Part shown: in pieces, positions 25,390 through 34,122 of the stretch
Layout: each line of letters begins with the position of its first letter
Numbering within the stretch: position 1 is the first letter of the stretch
NCBI GenBank assembly: GCA_024280945.1
Contig: JAMXLO010000028.1
Location: 1 to 64,000, forward strand
Length of the DNA: 64,000 nt
Reading direction: 5' to 3'
DNA from: Acetobacteraceae bacterium
GTDB lineage: Bacteria; Pseudomonadota; Alphaproteobacteria; Acetobacterales; Acetobacteraceae
Position numbers and translations under genes: made by a program
Notes under the pieces: model-generated
What the model saw: only the letters and a program-made list of their open reading frames with translations
Databases searched by the model: none
What the model was told of the DNA's origin: nothing

Positions 25390-25857
25390 TCAATCGTCCG
25401 CGAAATCGGCGGCCTTGTTCCCCAGCAGAAAGCGTGGCCCGGGACCCGCGCGCGCGGCGCGATCGTTCGGGTTATAAAGCGCGCAGCGGTCAAGCGACAG
25501 GCAGCCGCAACCAATACAACCATCCAGCAGTTCCTGCGTTCGCTGCAGGGTGGCGATCCGTGCCGCGAGAACGCCCCGCATGCGCGCGCTGATGGCACGC
25601 CAGTCCGCGCGCGTTGGCGCCTTGTCAAGCGGCAGAGTCGAGAGTGCGGCCTCGATCTCGGCAATGCTCAGCCCCACCTGCTGGGCGATGAGCGCGAACG
25701 ACAGTCGTCTGATGTCAGAGCGCGCGAACCGCCGCTGATTGCCGGGACCCCGGGCCGCCCGAACCAGTCCGCGGGACTCGTAGAACCGGATCGCGGACAC
25801 CGAAATGCCGGTCCGCCGGGCGAGCTGACCGATAGACAGCATGACAGGCGGCTTCAT
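25390..25857 (-). CDS. soxR: SoxR, redox-sensing MerR-family activator
   Basis: 155 residues. MerR helix-turn-helix (LSIGQLARRTGISVSAIRFYESRGL), a GNQRRF wing, dimerisation helix, and the [2Fe-2S] cysteine cluster C114-IGC117-GC119...C125 (CIGCGCLSLDRC). Oxidation of this cluster by redox-cycling compounds or nitric oxide switches SoxR on. No soxS is present, as usual outside enteric bacteria, where SoxR controls a few genes directly. It is divergent from a VOC gene with a SoxR operator between them, so that gene is the likely target. Confidence 0.96.
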   Translation of the reverse strand: MKPPVMLSIGQLARRTGISVSAIRFYESRGLVRAARGPGNQRRFARSDIRRLSFALIAQQVGLSIAEIEAALSTLPLDKAPTRADWRAISARMRGVLAARIATLQRTQELLDGCIGCGCLSLDRCALYNPNDRAARAGPGPRFLLGNKAADFADD

Positions 25858-25878
25858 GTGAGATGCCTGAAAAATAGC

Positions 25879-25909
25879 TTGACCTCAAGTTAGGTTGAGG
25901 TCCTACGGA
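25879..25909 (+). promoter_or_regulatory. SoxR operator within a predicted promoter
   Basis: An 18-bp palindrome CCTCAAGTTAGGTTGAGG (25883-25900) closely matches the known SoxR site (CCTCAA with a TTGAGG arm). It overlaps a TTGACC -35 element at 25879, and a TACGGA sequence at 25904 lies 19 bp further, the long spacer expected of SoxR promoters. It would drive the VOC gene at 25957. The -10 assignment is tentative. Confidence 0.8.
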
Positions 25910-25956
25910 TGGCAACCGGCAAGCGATCTCCGCTTGAACCAACCGAGGAGACCCAG

Positions 25957-26346
25957 ATGTCGGTACCACGCATTGAGCACGTGAATGTCACAGTCGCAGA
26001 CCCCGAGCGCACGGCCCGTCTCATGCAAGCGCTGTTCGATTGGCACATCCGTTGGAGCGGCCCGGCGCAAAATGGCGGACATACAGTCCATGTCGGCTCA
26101 GATGATCACTACGTGGCGCTCTACGCCTCGGGCAATATGGCTCAGCCGCCCGAGGTGTTTATGAAAGGCAGGCCGCTGAACCACATTGGCGTTCAGGTTG
26201 ATGATCTCGATGCGGCCGAGGCGCGCGTGATCGCGGCTGGGCTGCTGCCCTTCAGTCATGCCGACTATGAGCCGGGCCGACGCTTCTATTTTCTTGATCC
26301 GGACGGGATCGAGTACGAGGTCGTCAGTTACGCCAAGGCGTCATAA
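25957..26346 (+). CDS. VOC-family protein, predicted SoxR target
   Basis: 129 residues from ATG 25957, with GAGGAG 7 bp upstream. Single glyoxalase-like module: RIEHVNVTVADPERTARLMQ, LNHIGVQVDDLDAAEARV and YFLDPDGIEYEVVSY. The likely ligands are the two early His residues and the terminal Glu. In many bacteria SoxR directly controls oxidoreductases and small detoxification proteins. This one may act on quinones or electrophilic by-products, but its chemistry is not known. Confidence 0.84.
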   Translation: MSVPRIEHVNVTVADPERTARLMQALFDWHIRWSGPAQNGGHTVHVGSDDHYVALYASGNMAQPPEVFMKGRPLNHIGVQVDDLDAAEARVIAAGLLPFSHADYEPGRRFYFLDPDGIEYEVVSYAKAS

Positions 26347-26365
26347 GCCACGCCCGCGGTCGCGC

Positions 26366-26398
26366 AGCCCCTCTCCCGGCTGAGGCCGGGAGAGGCTG
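26366..26398. terminator. Bidirectional hairpin between convergent genes
   Basis: A strong stem CCTCTCCCGGC / GCCGGGAGAGG (11 bp, loop TGAG) lies between the convergent VOC and enolase-family genes. There is no T-run, so termination may be weak or aided by Rho. The sequence type is also common as an intergenic repeat in alphaproteobacteria. Confidence 0.5.
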
Positions 26399-26409
26399 CC
26401 GGCGAAGCT

Positions 26410-27621
26410 TCAGTAGCCGGTACGGGTGGCACCGACGACGTAGTTCTTGCGCGGAAATTCGTCGGTATAGCTGCGCAGGCTCTTGCCGGTCCGCGCCCCC
26501 ATGTCGCGGTACGGCTTGCCGCGCAGCCGTTCCACGTCGAGGTCGATCCCGTGCCCCGGCACCGTCGGCAGCTCGACGAAGCTGTCCTTCACCACGAGCG
26601 GCTGCACCGCGATCGCATCGCACGCCGGCTTCAGGTTGATGAAGAACTCCGCGATCCAGAAATTCGGGATCATCGCCGACAGCTGCACCGTCGCGGCGGC
26701 CCCCACCAGCGTTGAATTGTAGTTGTGCGGCGCCATCGCCACCGCATGCGGCTGCGCCATCGCAGCGATGTCCAGCATCGCGCCGATGCCGCCGCAGTTG
26801 CAGATGTCCGGATTGATGATGTCGGCCGCACGGGCCGCCAGCGCCTGCGTCCACGCCTCCTTCGAGTAGATCGCCTCGCCGGTGACGATCGGCACACCGG
26901 GCAGCGCGCGCCGCACCTCGGCCACCAGTTCGATGTTGTCGCACAGGCACGGCTCCTCGTACCACCCGATATCGTACTCGGCGATGCGCCTGCCGATGCG
27001 GATCGCGTGCATCGGCGCCAGCCGGCGATGCACCTCGATCAGCAGCCCGAACTCGGGGCCCAGCGTCTCGCGCATCTTCCGCACGTAGCGCACCACATGG
27101 TCCTCGTCCTCGCGTTCGATGAAGTTCCGCCAGGGGCCCGGGAACGGGTCCCATTTCAGCGCGGTGAAGCCCATCTCCTTCACCTTCAGCGCCCGCTCGA
27201 GGTTCTGCTCGATCGATTCGGCACCGCTCGACCAGCCGTTCGCATACACCTTCACCCGCTCGCGCGACGCGCCACCCAGCAGGTTGTACAGCGGCAGCTT
27301 GGCGTGCTTTGCCACGATGTCCCACAGCGCGATCTCGATCGCACTCCATGCGGACAACAGGTCGAGCGATGCCCGCCGCATCGCGTAATCGTCGAACACC
27401 ACCTGCGCGGTGTGGCGGATGTTGAATGCGCTGCGGCCGATCATGTACTTGGCCATGGTCTGCAGCAGGTGCTCGATCACCGGCTCCTTGCCCGGCGTGA
27501 CATAGGCCTCGCCCCAGCCGTGGACGCCTTCCTCGGTCTCCACCCGGCAGAACAGCAGGTTCTTCGCCAGGCCAGGATCGAACAGGAACGTCTCGATCCG
27601 CGCGATCTTCAACTCTGGCAT
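26410..27621 (-). CDS. Mandelate-racemase/muconate-lactonizing enolase-superfamily dehydratase
   Basis: 403 residues from ATG 27621, with AGGAAG before it. N-terminal capping domain (RVETEEGVHGWGEAYVTPGKEP) and barrel with the three acidic metal ligands: Glu in LIEVHRRL, Glu in WYEEPCL and Glu in VTGEAIYS. A lysine in FTALKWDPF and histidine in VAMAPHNYN are the general base/acid candidates. The EVHRRL site suggests the galactonate/mannonate sugar-acid dehydratase branch rather than mandelate racemase. It is divergent from the enoyl-CoA hydratase gene. Confidence 0.88.
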   Translation of the reverse strand: MPELKIARIETFLFDPGLAKNLLFCRVETEEGVHGWGEAYVTPGKEPVIEHLLQTMAKYMIGRSAFNIRHTAQVVFDDYAMRRASLDLLSAWSAIEIALWDIVAKHAKLPLYNLLGGASRERVKVYANGWSSGAESIEQNLERALKVKEMGFTALKWDPFPGPWRNFIEREDEDHVVRYVRKMRETLGPEFGLLIEVHRRLAPMHAIRIGRRIAEYDIGWYEEPCLCDNIELVAEVRRALPGVPIVTGEAIYSKEAWTQALAARAADIINPDICNCGGIGAMLDIAAMAQPHAVAMAPHNYNSTLVGAAATVQLSAMIPNFWIAEFFINLKPACDAIAVQPLVVKDSFVELPTVPGHGIDLDVERLRGKPYRDMGARTGKSLRSYTDEFPRKNYVVGATRTGY

Positions 27622-27674
27622 CGGCTTCCTCCTCGGCGCATGGTTGGCCGCGACAATACCGCGGAGGAAGCAGC

Positions 27675-28529
27675 ATGCAATTCGAGCAGATCGCCTACGA
27701 GGTGCGCGGCAAGACCGCCATCGTGACGCTGAACCGGCCGGAGAAACGCAATGCACTCAGCACCCGACTGCTGCGCGAGCTGCACGAAGCTTTGCTGGAG
27801 GCCGATGAATACAATCCCGTGCATTGCGTCGTTCTACGCGGCGCCGGCCCGCACTTCTGCGCCGGCGCCGACCTCAGCGAGTACTCGTCCGGCCGCGGCC
27901 AGGATTATCGCGGCCGACAGGAGATCGACGACGACGTGTGGCGTCTGGAACAAGGTCAGCGCCTGCGAATGACGCTGTTCGACATGCATAAGCCGATCAT
28001 CGCGCAGGTGCACGGCACCTGCATCGGGATCGGCACCGATCTCGCGTGGCTGTGTGACATGGTCATCGTGGCCGATGACGCACGGATCGGCTTTCCGCCG
28101 GTGCGCGATCTTGGCACGCCGCCAGGCAGCATGTGGCTGTATCACTGTGGACCGCAATGGACGAAGCGCCTGCTGTTCACCGGCGACAGCGTCACCGGTG
28201 CGGACGCCGCGCGCATCGGGCTTGCGATGAAGTCGGTCCCGGCCGACGAACTGGAAGCCGAGGTGATGCGGCTGGCGGACCGCATGGGGCTGGTCGATCC
28301 ACATCTGCTTTCCGCCAATAAGCGGCTGGTCAATCTCGGCCTCGAGCTGATGGGCGCGCGAACCTTGCAGCGGATCGGTGCGGAAATTGACGCGCGCGGT
28401 CACAACGCACCGATGGCGCGCGAATTCCGCCAGACCATGCGAACGCACGGCGTGAAGTTTGCTTTCCAGAAGCGCGACGCCGCATTCGGCAAGGGTTTTG
28501 CGACTGTCGAGGGACCCGATCGCGATTAG
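27675..28529 (+). CDS. Enoyl-CoA hydratase/isomerase (crotonase superfamily)
   Basis: 284 residues. Crotonase motifs: VTLNRPEKRNALS, VLRGAGPHFCAGADLSEYS (oxyanion hole), then ARIGFPPVRDLGTPPGSM in the region of the second catalytic glutamate of hydratases. The canonical second Glu is not clearly placed here, so isomerase or hydrolase activity is possible. The C-terminus QKRDAAFGKGF is helical. It probably serves CoA-thioester degradation and is divergent from the enolase-type gene. Confidence 0.88.
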   Translation: MQFEQIAYEVRGKTAIVTLNRPEKRNALSTRLLRELHEALLEADEYNPVHCVVLRGAGPHFCAGADLSEYSSGRGQDYRGRQEIDDDVWRLEQGQRLRMTLFDMHKPIIAQVHGTCIGIGTDLAWLCDMVIVADDARIGFPPVRDLGTPPGSMWLYHCGPQWTKRLLFTGDSVTGADAARIGLAMKSVPADELEAEVMRLADRMGLVDPHLLSANKRLVNLGLELMGARTLQRIGAEIDARGHNAPMAREFRQTMRTHGVKFAFQKRDAAFGKGFATVEGPDRD

Positions 28530-28604
28530 GTGAAGCTGAGTGCAGCGACTCTGTAACCGGATGCGGCATAGGGCTCGAAGCTCACGGCCAGACCGAGCGC
28601 CGTC

Positions 28605-28952
28605 ATGCTGTCTCCCGCCGATAACGTTATTCTTACGTTTCCGCCACGACCTGTTTCACACTGGGAGCGGGCGCAGCTTGCCGAGTGGCACACTGCCACT
28701 CTGGAACGCGCTCCCGATATTGGGCGCGCGTTTGTCAGTGACCGTCGCACCGACCATCCGCGGATTGCGGGCCGGATCGTTGTGACACTGCGATCGAGCC
28801 AGGACCCGGCCTATCTCGTGCACGCCCCAACCGGCTTGACCTTCTGGGTGGTTGCCGCGGCGCCAGGCTGGGACACGCTGCATCGCTTCCGCACGCTGCT
28901 CACCGCATTGAATTTCATCCGGCCCGTCCTGGCCGAGCCGGATGCACCATAG
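28605..28952 (+). CDS. Hypothetical protein
   Basis: 115 residues, ATG 28605, no signal or membrane helix. The middle (IAGRIVVTLRSSQDPAYLVHAPTGLTFWVVAAAPGWDTLHRFRTLLTALNFIRPV) has alternating strands and a helix and looks like a folded domain. I do not recognise the family. It ends convergent to the TIGR03118 gene, with a small hairpin between them. Confidence 0.5.
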   Translation: MLSPADNVILTFPPRPVSHWERAQLAEWHTATLERAPDIGRAFVSDRRTDHPRIAGRIVVTLRSSQDPAYLVHAPTGLTFWVVAAAPGWDTLHRFRTLLTALNFIRPVLAEPDAP

Positions 28953-28963
28953 GGTTACACACG

Positions 28964-28982
28964 AACTGGCATTCTGCCGGTT
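28964..28982. terminator. Weak hairpin between convergent genes
   Basis: AACTGGC and GCCGGTT form a 7-bp stem with one G-U pair and a 5-base loop. No T-run follows in either direction. Possible low-strength bidirectional terminator. Confidence 0.35.
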
Positions 28983-28988
28983 GTCCAA

Positions 28989-30116
28989 TCAGCCCGACAT
29001 ATGATGGGAGCCATCCGCCATCACCATCGATGGCGTCACCTCAGGCGTCAGGCTTCCAAACAGGCCGTGCTGTTCGTCCTGCAGACCAGCGGTGAAGTAG
29101 ATTGTGTTCGGGTCACCGGCCGACCCGCCATTGCCTGGAATCAGCTCCCAAAGGTCGGGGATTACGATGGGTTGGCCGTTTGCATCGGTAAGCTTCCCGA
29201 CAAACTTATCGTCGTGGCTCAGGTCGAACGCATCGATGGTGCCGCTGCCGAAGTTACCGACCAGCAGGTCGCCCGCAAACCTGCCGAAGCTGTCAGGAGC
29301 AATGGCGAGACCCCAAGGCGAGTCGAGCGGCCTACCCGAGGCGACGCGGTGCAGCAGATGCCCCTCCAGGTCGAACTCGTCCACGAAGCCGTTGCCCTTC
29401 CCGGCAACATCGTCGTGCTTTTGATCATCCTGCATCGCGAATGTCACAAACAGCTTGTCGCCAAGCACCTGGACATTGAACGGTGCGAAATCTGTCGGCA
29501 TGTTCGGATCGGTGAAACCCTTTACCTGATCGAAGTTCCGGTCGAACATGTCGACCGTGCCGTGGCGGAAATTTGCTGCATACAGCATCGGCCCATCATC
29601 GGTCTGTGCGATCGCCAAACCTTTGTAGACTGCGCCAAGACCCAACGCCTCGCTGCCGTCCGCAGGATCGATTGACTCGTTCACCGCGATGATGGACTCG
29701 GTTCCCCCATTCCACCCCGAGATGGTGCCGTCCTCGGTCACGAACAGGAAGGTCGCGGGCTTGCCGTTCATCAACGTGAACGCATTGCTCGATGCGAACG
29801 AATTGAACACCTGCCCGGTCGGCGCAGCCGGATCTCCCCCCGGAGTCGCGGGAGCGATGGTGACCGCCGGGATGACATTCAATGTCAGGCCGCTGGCGGT
29901 AAGGCTATCGATGCTGGCGAGGCCGGTGCCGTTCTCGGAAATCCAGAACGGACTCGTAGGGCTGTAGGAAACACCCCACGGGTTGACAAGATTCGGATCG
30001 GTCTCTTGGGCAGGGACGGATCCGTCAGAGATCAGATTGGTTTGCGTGAAGGTCGTCAGGTTGCTCTGGGTGAGGGGCGTCGGCGCAACGTGTCGTTGAT
30101 GGGCGTGACTGTCCAT
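28989..30116 (-). CDS. TIGR03118-family beta-propeller-like protein
   Basis: 375 residues from ATG 30116, with AGGAGA upstream; the in-frame extension to 30164 lacks a site. Repeated family blocks: NLISDGS...TDPNLVNPWGVSYSPTSPFW, VFVTEDGTISGWN, GAVYKGLAIAQ, YAANFRHGTVDMFDRNF, SPWGLAIAPDSFGRFAGDLLVGNFGSG and YFTAGLQDEQHGLFGSL. TIGR03118 is a family of secreted or surface proteins of unknown function with propeller-type repeats. The N-terminus here lacks a clear signal peptide. Confidence 0.86.
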   Translation of the reverse strand: MDSHAHQRHVAPTPLTQSNLTTFTQTNLISDGSVPAQETDPNLVNPWGVSYSPTSPFWISENGTGLASIDSLTASGLTLNVIPAVTIAPATPGGDPAAPTGQVFNSFASSNAFTLMNGKPATFLFVTEDGTISGWNGGTESIIAVNESIDPADGSEALGLGAVYKGLAIAQTDDGPMLYAANFRHGTVDMFDRNFDQVKGFTDPNMPTDFAPFNVQVLGDKLFVTFAMQDDQKHDDVAGKGNGFVDEFDLEGHLLHRVASGRPLDSPWGLAIAPDSFGRFAGDLLVGNFGSGTIDAFDLSHDDKFVGKLTDANGQPIVIPDLWELIPGNGGSAGDPNTIYFTAGLQDEQHGLFGSLTPEVTPSMVMADGSHHMSG

Positions 30117-30450
30117 GGCTGCATCTCCTGTTGAAGCTGCGATGACACGGCCAGACCGCCGCATCGAAGCCGGCGCTTCGGTGCGGTGACCGTCGACAGC
30201 AAGACGCTTCCGGCTTCAGCCCCGTCCTTGCTCACGCTCTGTTGTTCGGCGCCGAATCGACCTGGCAATGACCACCTACATAAGTGCAGATGGTAACCAG
30301 CACTGGTCCCAGATCCGTTGCGTCGAGGATAGCCTGGCTCCCTTCGGCGAGAAGGAGCGCGCGGACGCAGCCGCGCTCAAATCTGCAGAGCGCCTGCAAG
30401 CTGGCGCCTACAGGCGGCTCCACGCGGGAACCAGCAACTACGACCCCGTC
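30117..30450. other. Intergenic region without a supported gene
   Basis: No frame here has coding character. The left part must contain the promoter of the TIGR03118 gene on the minus strand, and the right part follows the end of the sulfite-reductase operon. A GC-rich arm pair (CGCCTG/CAGGCG around 30390-30416) could fold and act as an operon terminator. Confidence 0.4.
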
Positions 30451-30780
30451 CTAGCTCTGTGTCCCGGTCAAGGCAGCACCCAGCCACGCTGCTGCCGTCC
30501 AAAGTACGAGAAGAACGACATAACAACGGGCTGTCAAAGGCGGCAGAGTCGCGTCCTCGGACAAGGGAGCGCCGCGATTGAGCGCCAGGGCGGTCATCGG
30601 CACGAACACGACAAAGCTCGCCACACCGGCAACAATTAGACCCGCCACGCTCGCCTGCCAGCCGAACAAGATTCCCGGCACGCCCGTGGCCAGGACAAAT
30701 GGCAACCCCAGCAGCCGACCTCTCGCATCCCGCAACGAGGGCCAGGCAAGGGCAGGCGTCGTCTGTCGAAGTGAGCGCAT
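30451..30780 (-). CDS. Small integral membrane protein at the end of the sulfite-reductase operon
   Basis: 109 residues with three predicted membrane helices (LPFVLATGVPGILFGWQ, GLIVAGVASFVVFVPMTALAL, YVVLLVLWTAAAWLGAALTG). It starts two bases after the cysI stop, so it is co-transcribed. I do not recognise a named family. Its conservation in sulfate-assimilation operons, if it holds, would point to a sulfur-related membrane function. Confidence 0.65.
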   Translation of the reverse strand: MRSLRQTTPALAWPSLRDARGRLLGLPFVLATGVPGILFGWQASVAGLIVAGVASFVVFVPMTALALNRGAPLSEDATLPPLTARCYVVLLVLWTAAAWLGAALTGTQS

Positions 30781-30782
30781 GG

Positions 30783-32480
30783 TCAGCTCCGCAGTTCAGG
30801 AGAGAGATCGGCGTGGAACCTGTTGCCGCTGGTCGTCGGGCGGATATGGCCGGCGCGGATAGCGAAGTCGCCAAACCGCTCACCAGCATGACGGCCTTCG
30901 GCGTAATCGCGCAGCAGCGTCCCCAGAGCAGCCACGATCGCATCGCCATCCACGTCGCGGCGATACAGCTTGTTCATACGCGAGCCGTCGAAAGCGCCGC
31001 CCAGGTAAAGATTGTAGATACCGGGGCTACGACCGACCAGGCCGATCTCCGCCAGATAGGGCCGGGCGCAGCCATTTGGGCAGCCGGTCATGCGGATCGT
31101 GATGTCGTCCTGCGCCAGTCCAACGCGCTCCAGTTCGTCTTCCAGGCGCGTGACAAGGTCGGGCAGATAGCGTTCGCTTTCCGCAAGGGCCAACCCGCAG
31201 GTCGGCAGCGCAACACATGCAAGCGCATTGCGCCGCAGCCCGCTCACCGGTGCCACGAGCCCGTGCTGTTCCAGCAACATGGTGACCTCTTGTTTGCGGT
31301 CCGGCGGAATGTCGGCCAGCACGAGGTTCTGGTTCGGCGTAATGATGAAGCGCCCGATGCCCAGCTCGGCGATGGCATGCAGGCCGGCTAGTTCACGGAC
31401 GCGACCGTTTTCTACGAACAGTGTGCAGTGCCAGGCACCGTTGTCTCCCTGCACCCAGCCGAGCCGGTCGCCATTGTCGGTGAAGGCAAACGAGCGCGCA
31501 GGCGTCAGTGCATACCCCAGCCGCTGATCCAATTCGGCACGAAAGGCGTCCAGGCCCATGCGTTCGATGGTGTACTTGAGCCGCGCGTGTTTGCGGTCCG
31601 AGCGATCGCCGAAGTCGCGCTGCACCGTCACCACTTTCTCGGCCACGTCGACCGCCTGCTCGGGTGAGCAGAAGCCGATCACGTCGCCGGTGCGCGGAAA
31701 GGTGTCCGGCTCGCCATGCGTCATGCCCATGCCGCCGCCGACCACGACATCGTATCCGGCGATTCTCCCGCCCTCTTCGATCGCGATGAACCCTAGATCA
31801 TGGGCGAATACATCGACGTCGTTGTGCGGCGGCAGTGCAACGGCGATCTTGAATTTACGTGGCATATAGGTGCGGCCGTAAATCGGCTCGTCCTGCTCCT
31901 CGCTGCCAGCAATTTGTTCTCCGTCGATCCAGATCTCGTGCCAGGCTCGGCTCTTCGGCAACAGGTGCGCTCCGATTGCTTGTGCCAGCCCAGCCACCTC
32001 ACCGTGCGCCCTGCTCTGCCACGGATTGACTCGTGCGATGACGTTGCGATTCACATCACCACACGCCGAGATGGTGTCGAGCAGCGCGTCATGAAGGCCG
32101 CGAATGGCCTGGCGCAGGTTGCTCTTGATGATGCCGTGGAACTGGATCGTCTGTCGCGTCGTCAGCCGCAGCGTGCCGTTGCCGCGTTCGCATGCAATCA
32201 TCTCGGCGGCCAGCCACTGCGCTGGTGTCAGCACACCACCCGGCACACGCAGCCGCGCCATGAAGATGAACGCCTTCTCCATCTTCTTGCGCCCGCGCTC
32301 GGCACGCAGATCGCGATCGTCCTGCAGATAGATGCCATGGAATTTCGTCAGCTGCTGGTCGTCGTCCGACAGCGATCCCGTCTCTGCACGGGTCAATCCG
32401 TCGGCGATCGTGCCGCGCAGAAAGCGGCTGTTGGCCTTGATCGCCTCGTTGGCCGAAGGCGGCCGCACATCAGTAGACAT
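30783..32480 (-). CDS. cysI: Sulfite reductase hemoprotein beta subunit
   Basis: 565 residues from ATG 32480, the usual CysI length. The iron-sulfur/siroheme cysteines are all there: C422 and C428 (ACVALPTCGLALAE) and C467 and C471 (TGCPNGCARP). RLTTRQTIQFHG is the substrate/siroheme-binding segment. With CysJ it forms the NADPH-dependent six-electron reductase of sulfite to sulfide, which feeds cysteine synthesis. The start overlaps the cysJ stop by 11 bp. An assimilatory nitrite reductase (NirA) is a less likely reading because CysJ is next door. Confidence 0.93.
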   Translation of the reverse strand: MSTDVRPPSANEAIKANSRFLRGTIADGLTRAETGSLSDDDQQLTKFHGIYLQDDRDLRAERGRKKMEKAFIFMARLRVPGGVLTPAQWLAAEMIACERGNGTLRLTTRQTIQFHGIIKSNLRQAIRGLHDALLDTISACGDVNRNVIARVNPWQSRAHGEVAGLAQAIGAHLLPKSRAWHEIWIDGEQIAGSEEQDEPIYGRTYMPRKFKIAVALPPHNDVDVFAHDLGFIAIEEGGRIAGYDVVVGGGMGMTHGEPDTFPRTGDVIGFCSPEQAVDVAEKVVTVQRDFGDRSDRKHARLKYTIERMGLDAFRAELDQRLGYALTPARSFAFTDNGDRLGWVQGDNGAWHCTLFVENGRVRELAGLHAIAELGIGRFIITPNQNLVLADIPPDRKQEVTMLLEQHGLVAPVSGLRRNALACVALPTCGLALAESERYLPDLVTRLEDELERVGLAQDDITIRMTGCPNGCARPYLAEIGLVGRSPGIYNLYLGGAFDGSRMNKLYRRDVDGDAIVAALGTLLRDYAEGRHAGERFGDFAIRAGHIRPTTSGNRFHADLSPELRS

Positions 32481-34122
32481 CGCGCAGGTACCTCCCTTCG
32501 CGTCGCAGCACGTCCAGTGCGTCCGCCCCAAGCACCTGCTGCAGTGTCGCGTGCACGTCCTTCGCCATCGCGTTGGCGTCGCCGCACACGTAGATCGCCG
32601 CACCCTCCTGCACCCACGCGAAGAGTTCGCGTCGTGCATCCAACAACGCGTGTTGCACGTAGCGTTTCTCTGGCTGATCGCGTGAGAAAGCGACATCCAG
32701 CCGCGTCAGCACGCCGCGCTTCAGCAGGTCCTGCCACTCGAGCTGGTACAGGAAGTCATGCGTGTAATTGCGGTGCCCGAACACCAGCCAATTGCGGCCA
32801 CGCGCGCCGATCGCGTCGCGCTCCTGCATGAAGGCTCGGAACGGTGCGACACCGGTGCCCGGCCCAATCATGATGATCGGCCGGTCCGGATCGGCCGGCA
32901 GCCGGAAATGCGTATTAGGCTTCAGGAACACCGGAATCCGGTCGCCGCTCTTGCGCCGCTCGGCCACATCCACCGAGGCAACACCGTGGCGGGCTCGCCC
33001 ATGCGCCTCGTAGCGCACCGAAGCAATCAGCAGATGCGCTTCATCGGGCACCGCCTTGCGGCTCGACGCAATCGAGTAATAGCGCGGAGCCAAGGGCCGC
33101 AGCAGCGACAGCAGCTCTTCCTCGCTCATCCGCCGCCTGTCGGATTCGAGCAGGTCGATCACCTGCCAGCCTTCGACCCGCGGCGACCGCGTCAGCGTCG
33201 TGATGTCGTATTGCTCGATCAGCCGCGTGCGCAGCGATGCATTCGCGGCAAGCCCGGTCGCGTCCAGCACAGCGTCGACCAACGCCGGATCGTTGCGCGG
33301 GATGAAGCCCAGCGAATCGCCGGGCTCGTACTCGATCCCCGATCCCTCCAGCGAAAGCTCGACATGCCAGGTGTCGGACGTGGAGCGGCTGCCGGACAGC
33401 CGGATGCGCTCGGTGATCTCCGCCTCGAACGGCCGCGTCCGGTTCCAGCCGGAAACCCCGGTTGTCGGACGCGCGAAATCGACATGGATGACAGCACCGG
33501 CCTCGGGTTCACCGACCTCGGCCTGCAACACGCCGAGAGTGCCATCGATCCAAGCACCGGCTGGCGCTTCGTAGTCCAGGTCGCATTCGACCCGTTCAGC
33601 CACACGCCTCGCGCCGAGAGCGGCAAAACGCTCGTCAAACAACCGGCCGGTTTCGCAGAACTTCGCATAGGCGCGATCACCCAAGGCCAGCACAGCGTAG
33701 CGGACGTTCTCCAAGCGTGGCGCATCGTCGGCCATCAATGCGGCAAAGAAGTCGGCCGCGCGCTGCGGCGGGTCGCCCTCGCCCCACGTGGACGCGATCA
33801 CCAGCAGGTTCTGTATACCGGCAATCTGTGCCGGCGTGGCGTCCGCCATGTCCAGCAGCCGTGCCGCGAATCCAAGTTTGCCGGCGGCCTTCCGCGCGAC
33901 ATCGGCGAGCATCTCGGCATTGCCGGATTCGGTGCCGAACAGGATCGTCAACGGCACGCGCCGTGCCGGCGGTGCGACGGTTGCGGGCTGCGGAGTGTTG
34001 GCCGCCTGATAGCCGGCCAGGAACCCGCTCAGCCACGTGCGCTGTTCTGCGCTGCTGCCGGAGATGATCCGGTTCAATGCGACGATCTGATCCGCCGGGA
34101 ACGGCGCGGTCTCAGGCAGCAT
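32470..34122 (-). CDS. cysJ: Sulfite reductase flavoprotein alpha subunit (NADPH, FMN/FAD)
   Basis: 550 residues in the classical order: flavodoxin domain (LTILFGTESGNAEMLA, STWGEGDPPQ, LGDRAYAKFCETG), FAD domain (RYYSIASS) and NADP domain (MIGPGTGVAPFRAFMQER, FGHRNYTHDFLY), ending REGRYLRDVY. It transfers electrons NADPH to FAD to FMN to the CysI hemoprotein. It overlaps both cobA and cysI by 11 bp. A short flexible linker follows the N-terminal tail. Confidence 0.95.
   Translation of the reverse strand: MLPETAPFPADQIVALNRIISGSSAEQRTWLSGFLAGYQAANTPQPATVAPPARRVPLTILFGTESGNAEMLADVARKAAGKLGFAARLLDMADATPAQIAGIQNLLVIASTWGEGDPPQRAADFFAALMADDAPRLENVRYAVLALGDRAYAKFCETGRLFDERFAALGARRVAERVECDLDYEAPAGAWIDGTLGVLQAEVGEPEAGAVIHVDFARPTTGVSGWNRTRPFEAEITERIRLSGSRSTSDTWHVELSLEGSGIEYEPGDSLGFIPRNDPALVDAVLDATGLAANASLRTRLIEQYDITTLTRSPRVEGWQVIDLLESDRRRMSEEELLSLLRPLAPRYYSIASSRKAVPDEAHLLIASVRYEAHGRARHGVASVDVAERRKSGDRIPVFLKPNTHFRLPADPDRPIIMIGPGTGVAPFRAFMQERDAIGARGRNWLVFGHRNYTHDFLYQLEWQDLLKRGVLTRLDVAFSRDQPEKRYVQHALLDARRELFAWVQEGAAIYVCGDANAMAKDVHATLQQVLGADALDVLRREGRYLRDVY

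Noticed and set aside
26324-27676. Minus-strand 450-codon frame beside the enolase-type gene
   Set aside because: Same strand but out of frame with the enolase-superfamily protein; sequence has Arg/Gly/Ala-rich shadow composition.
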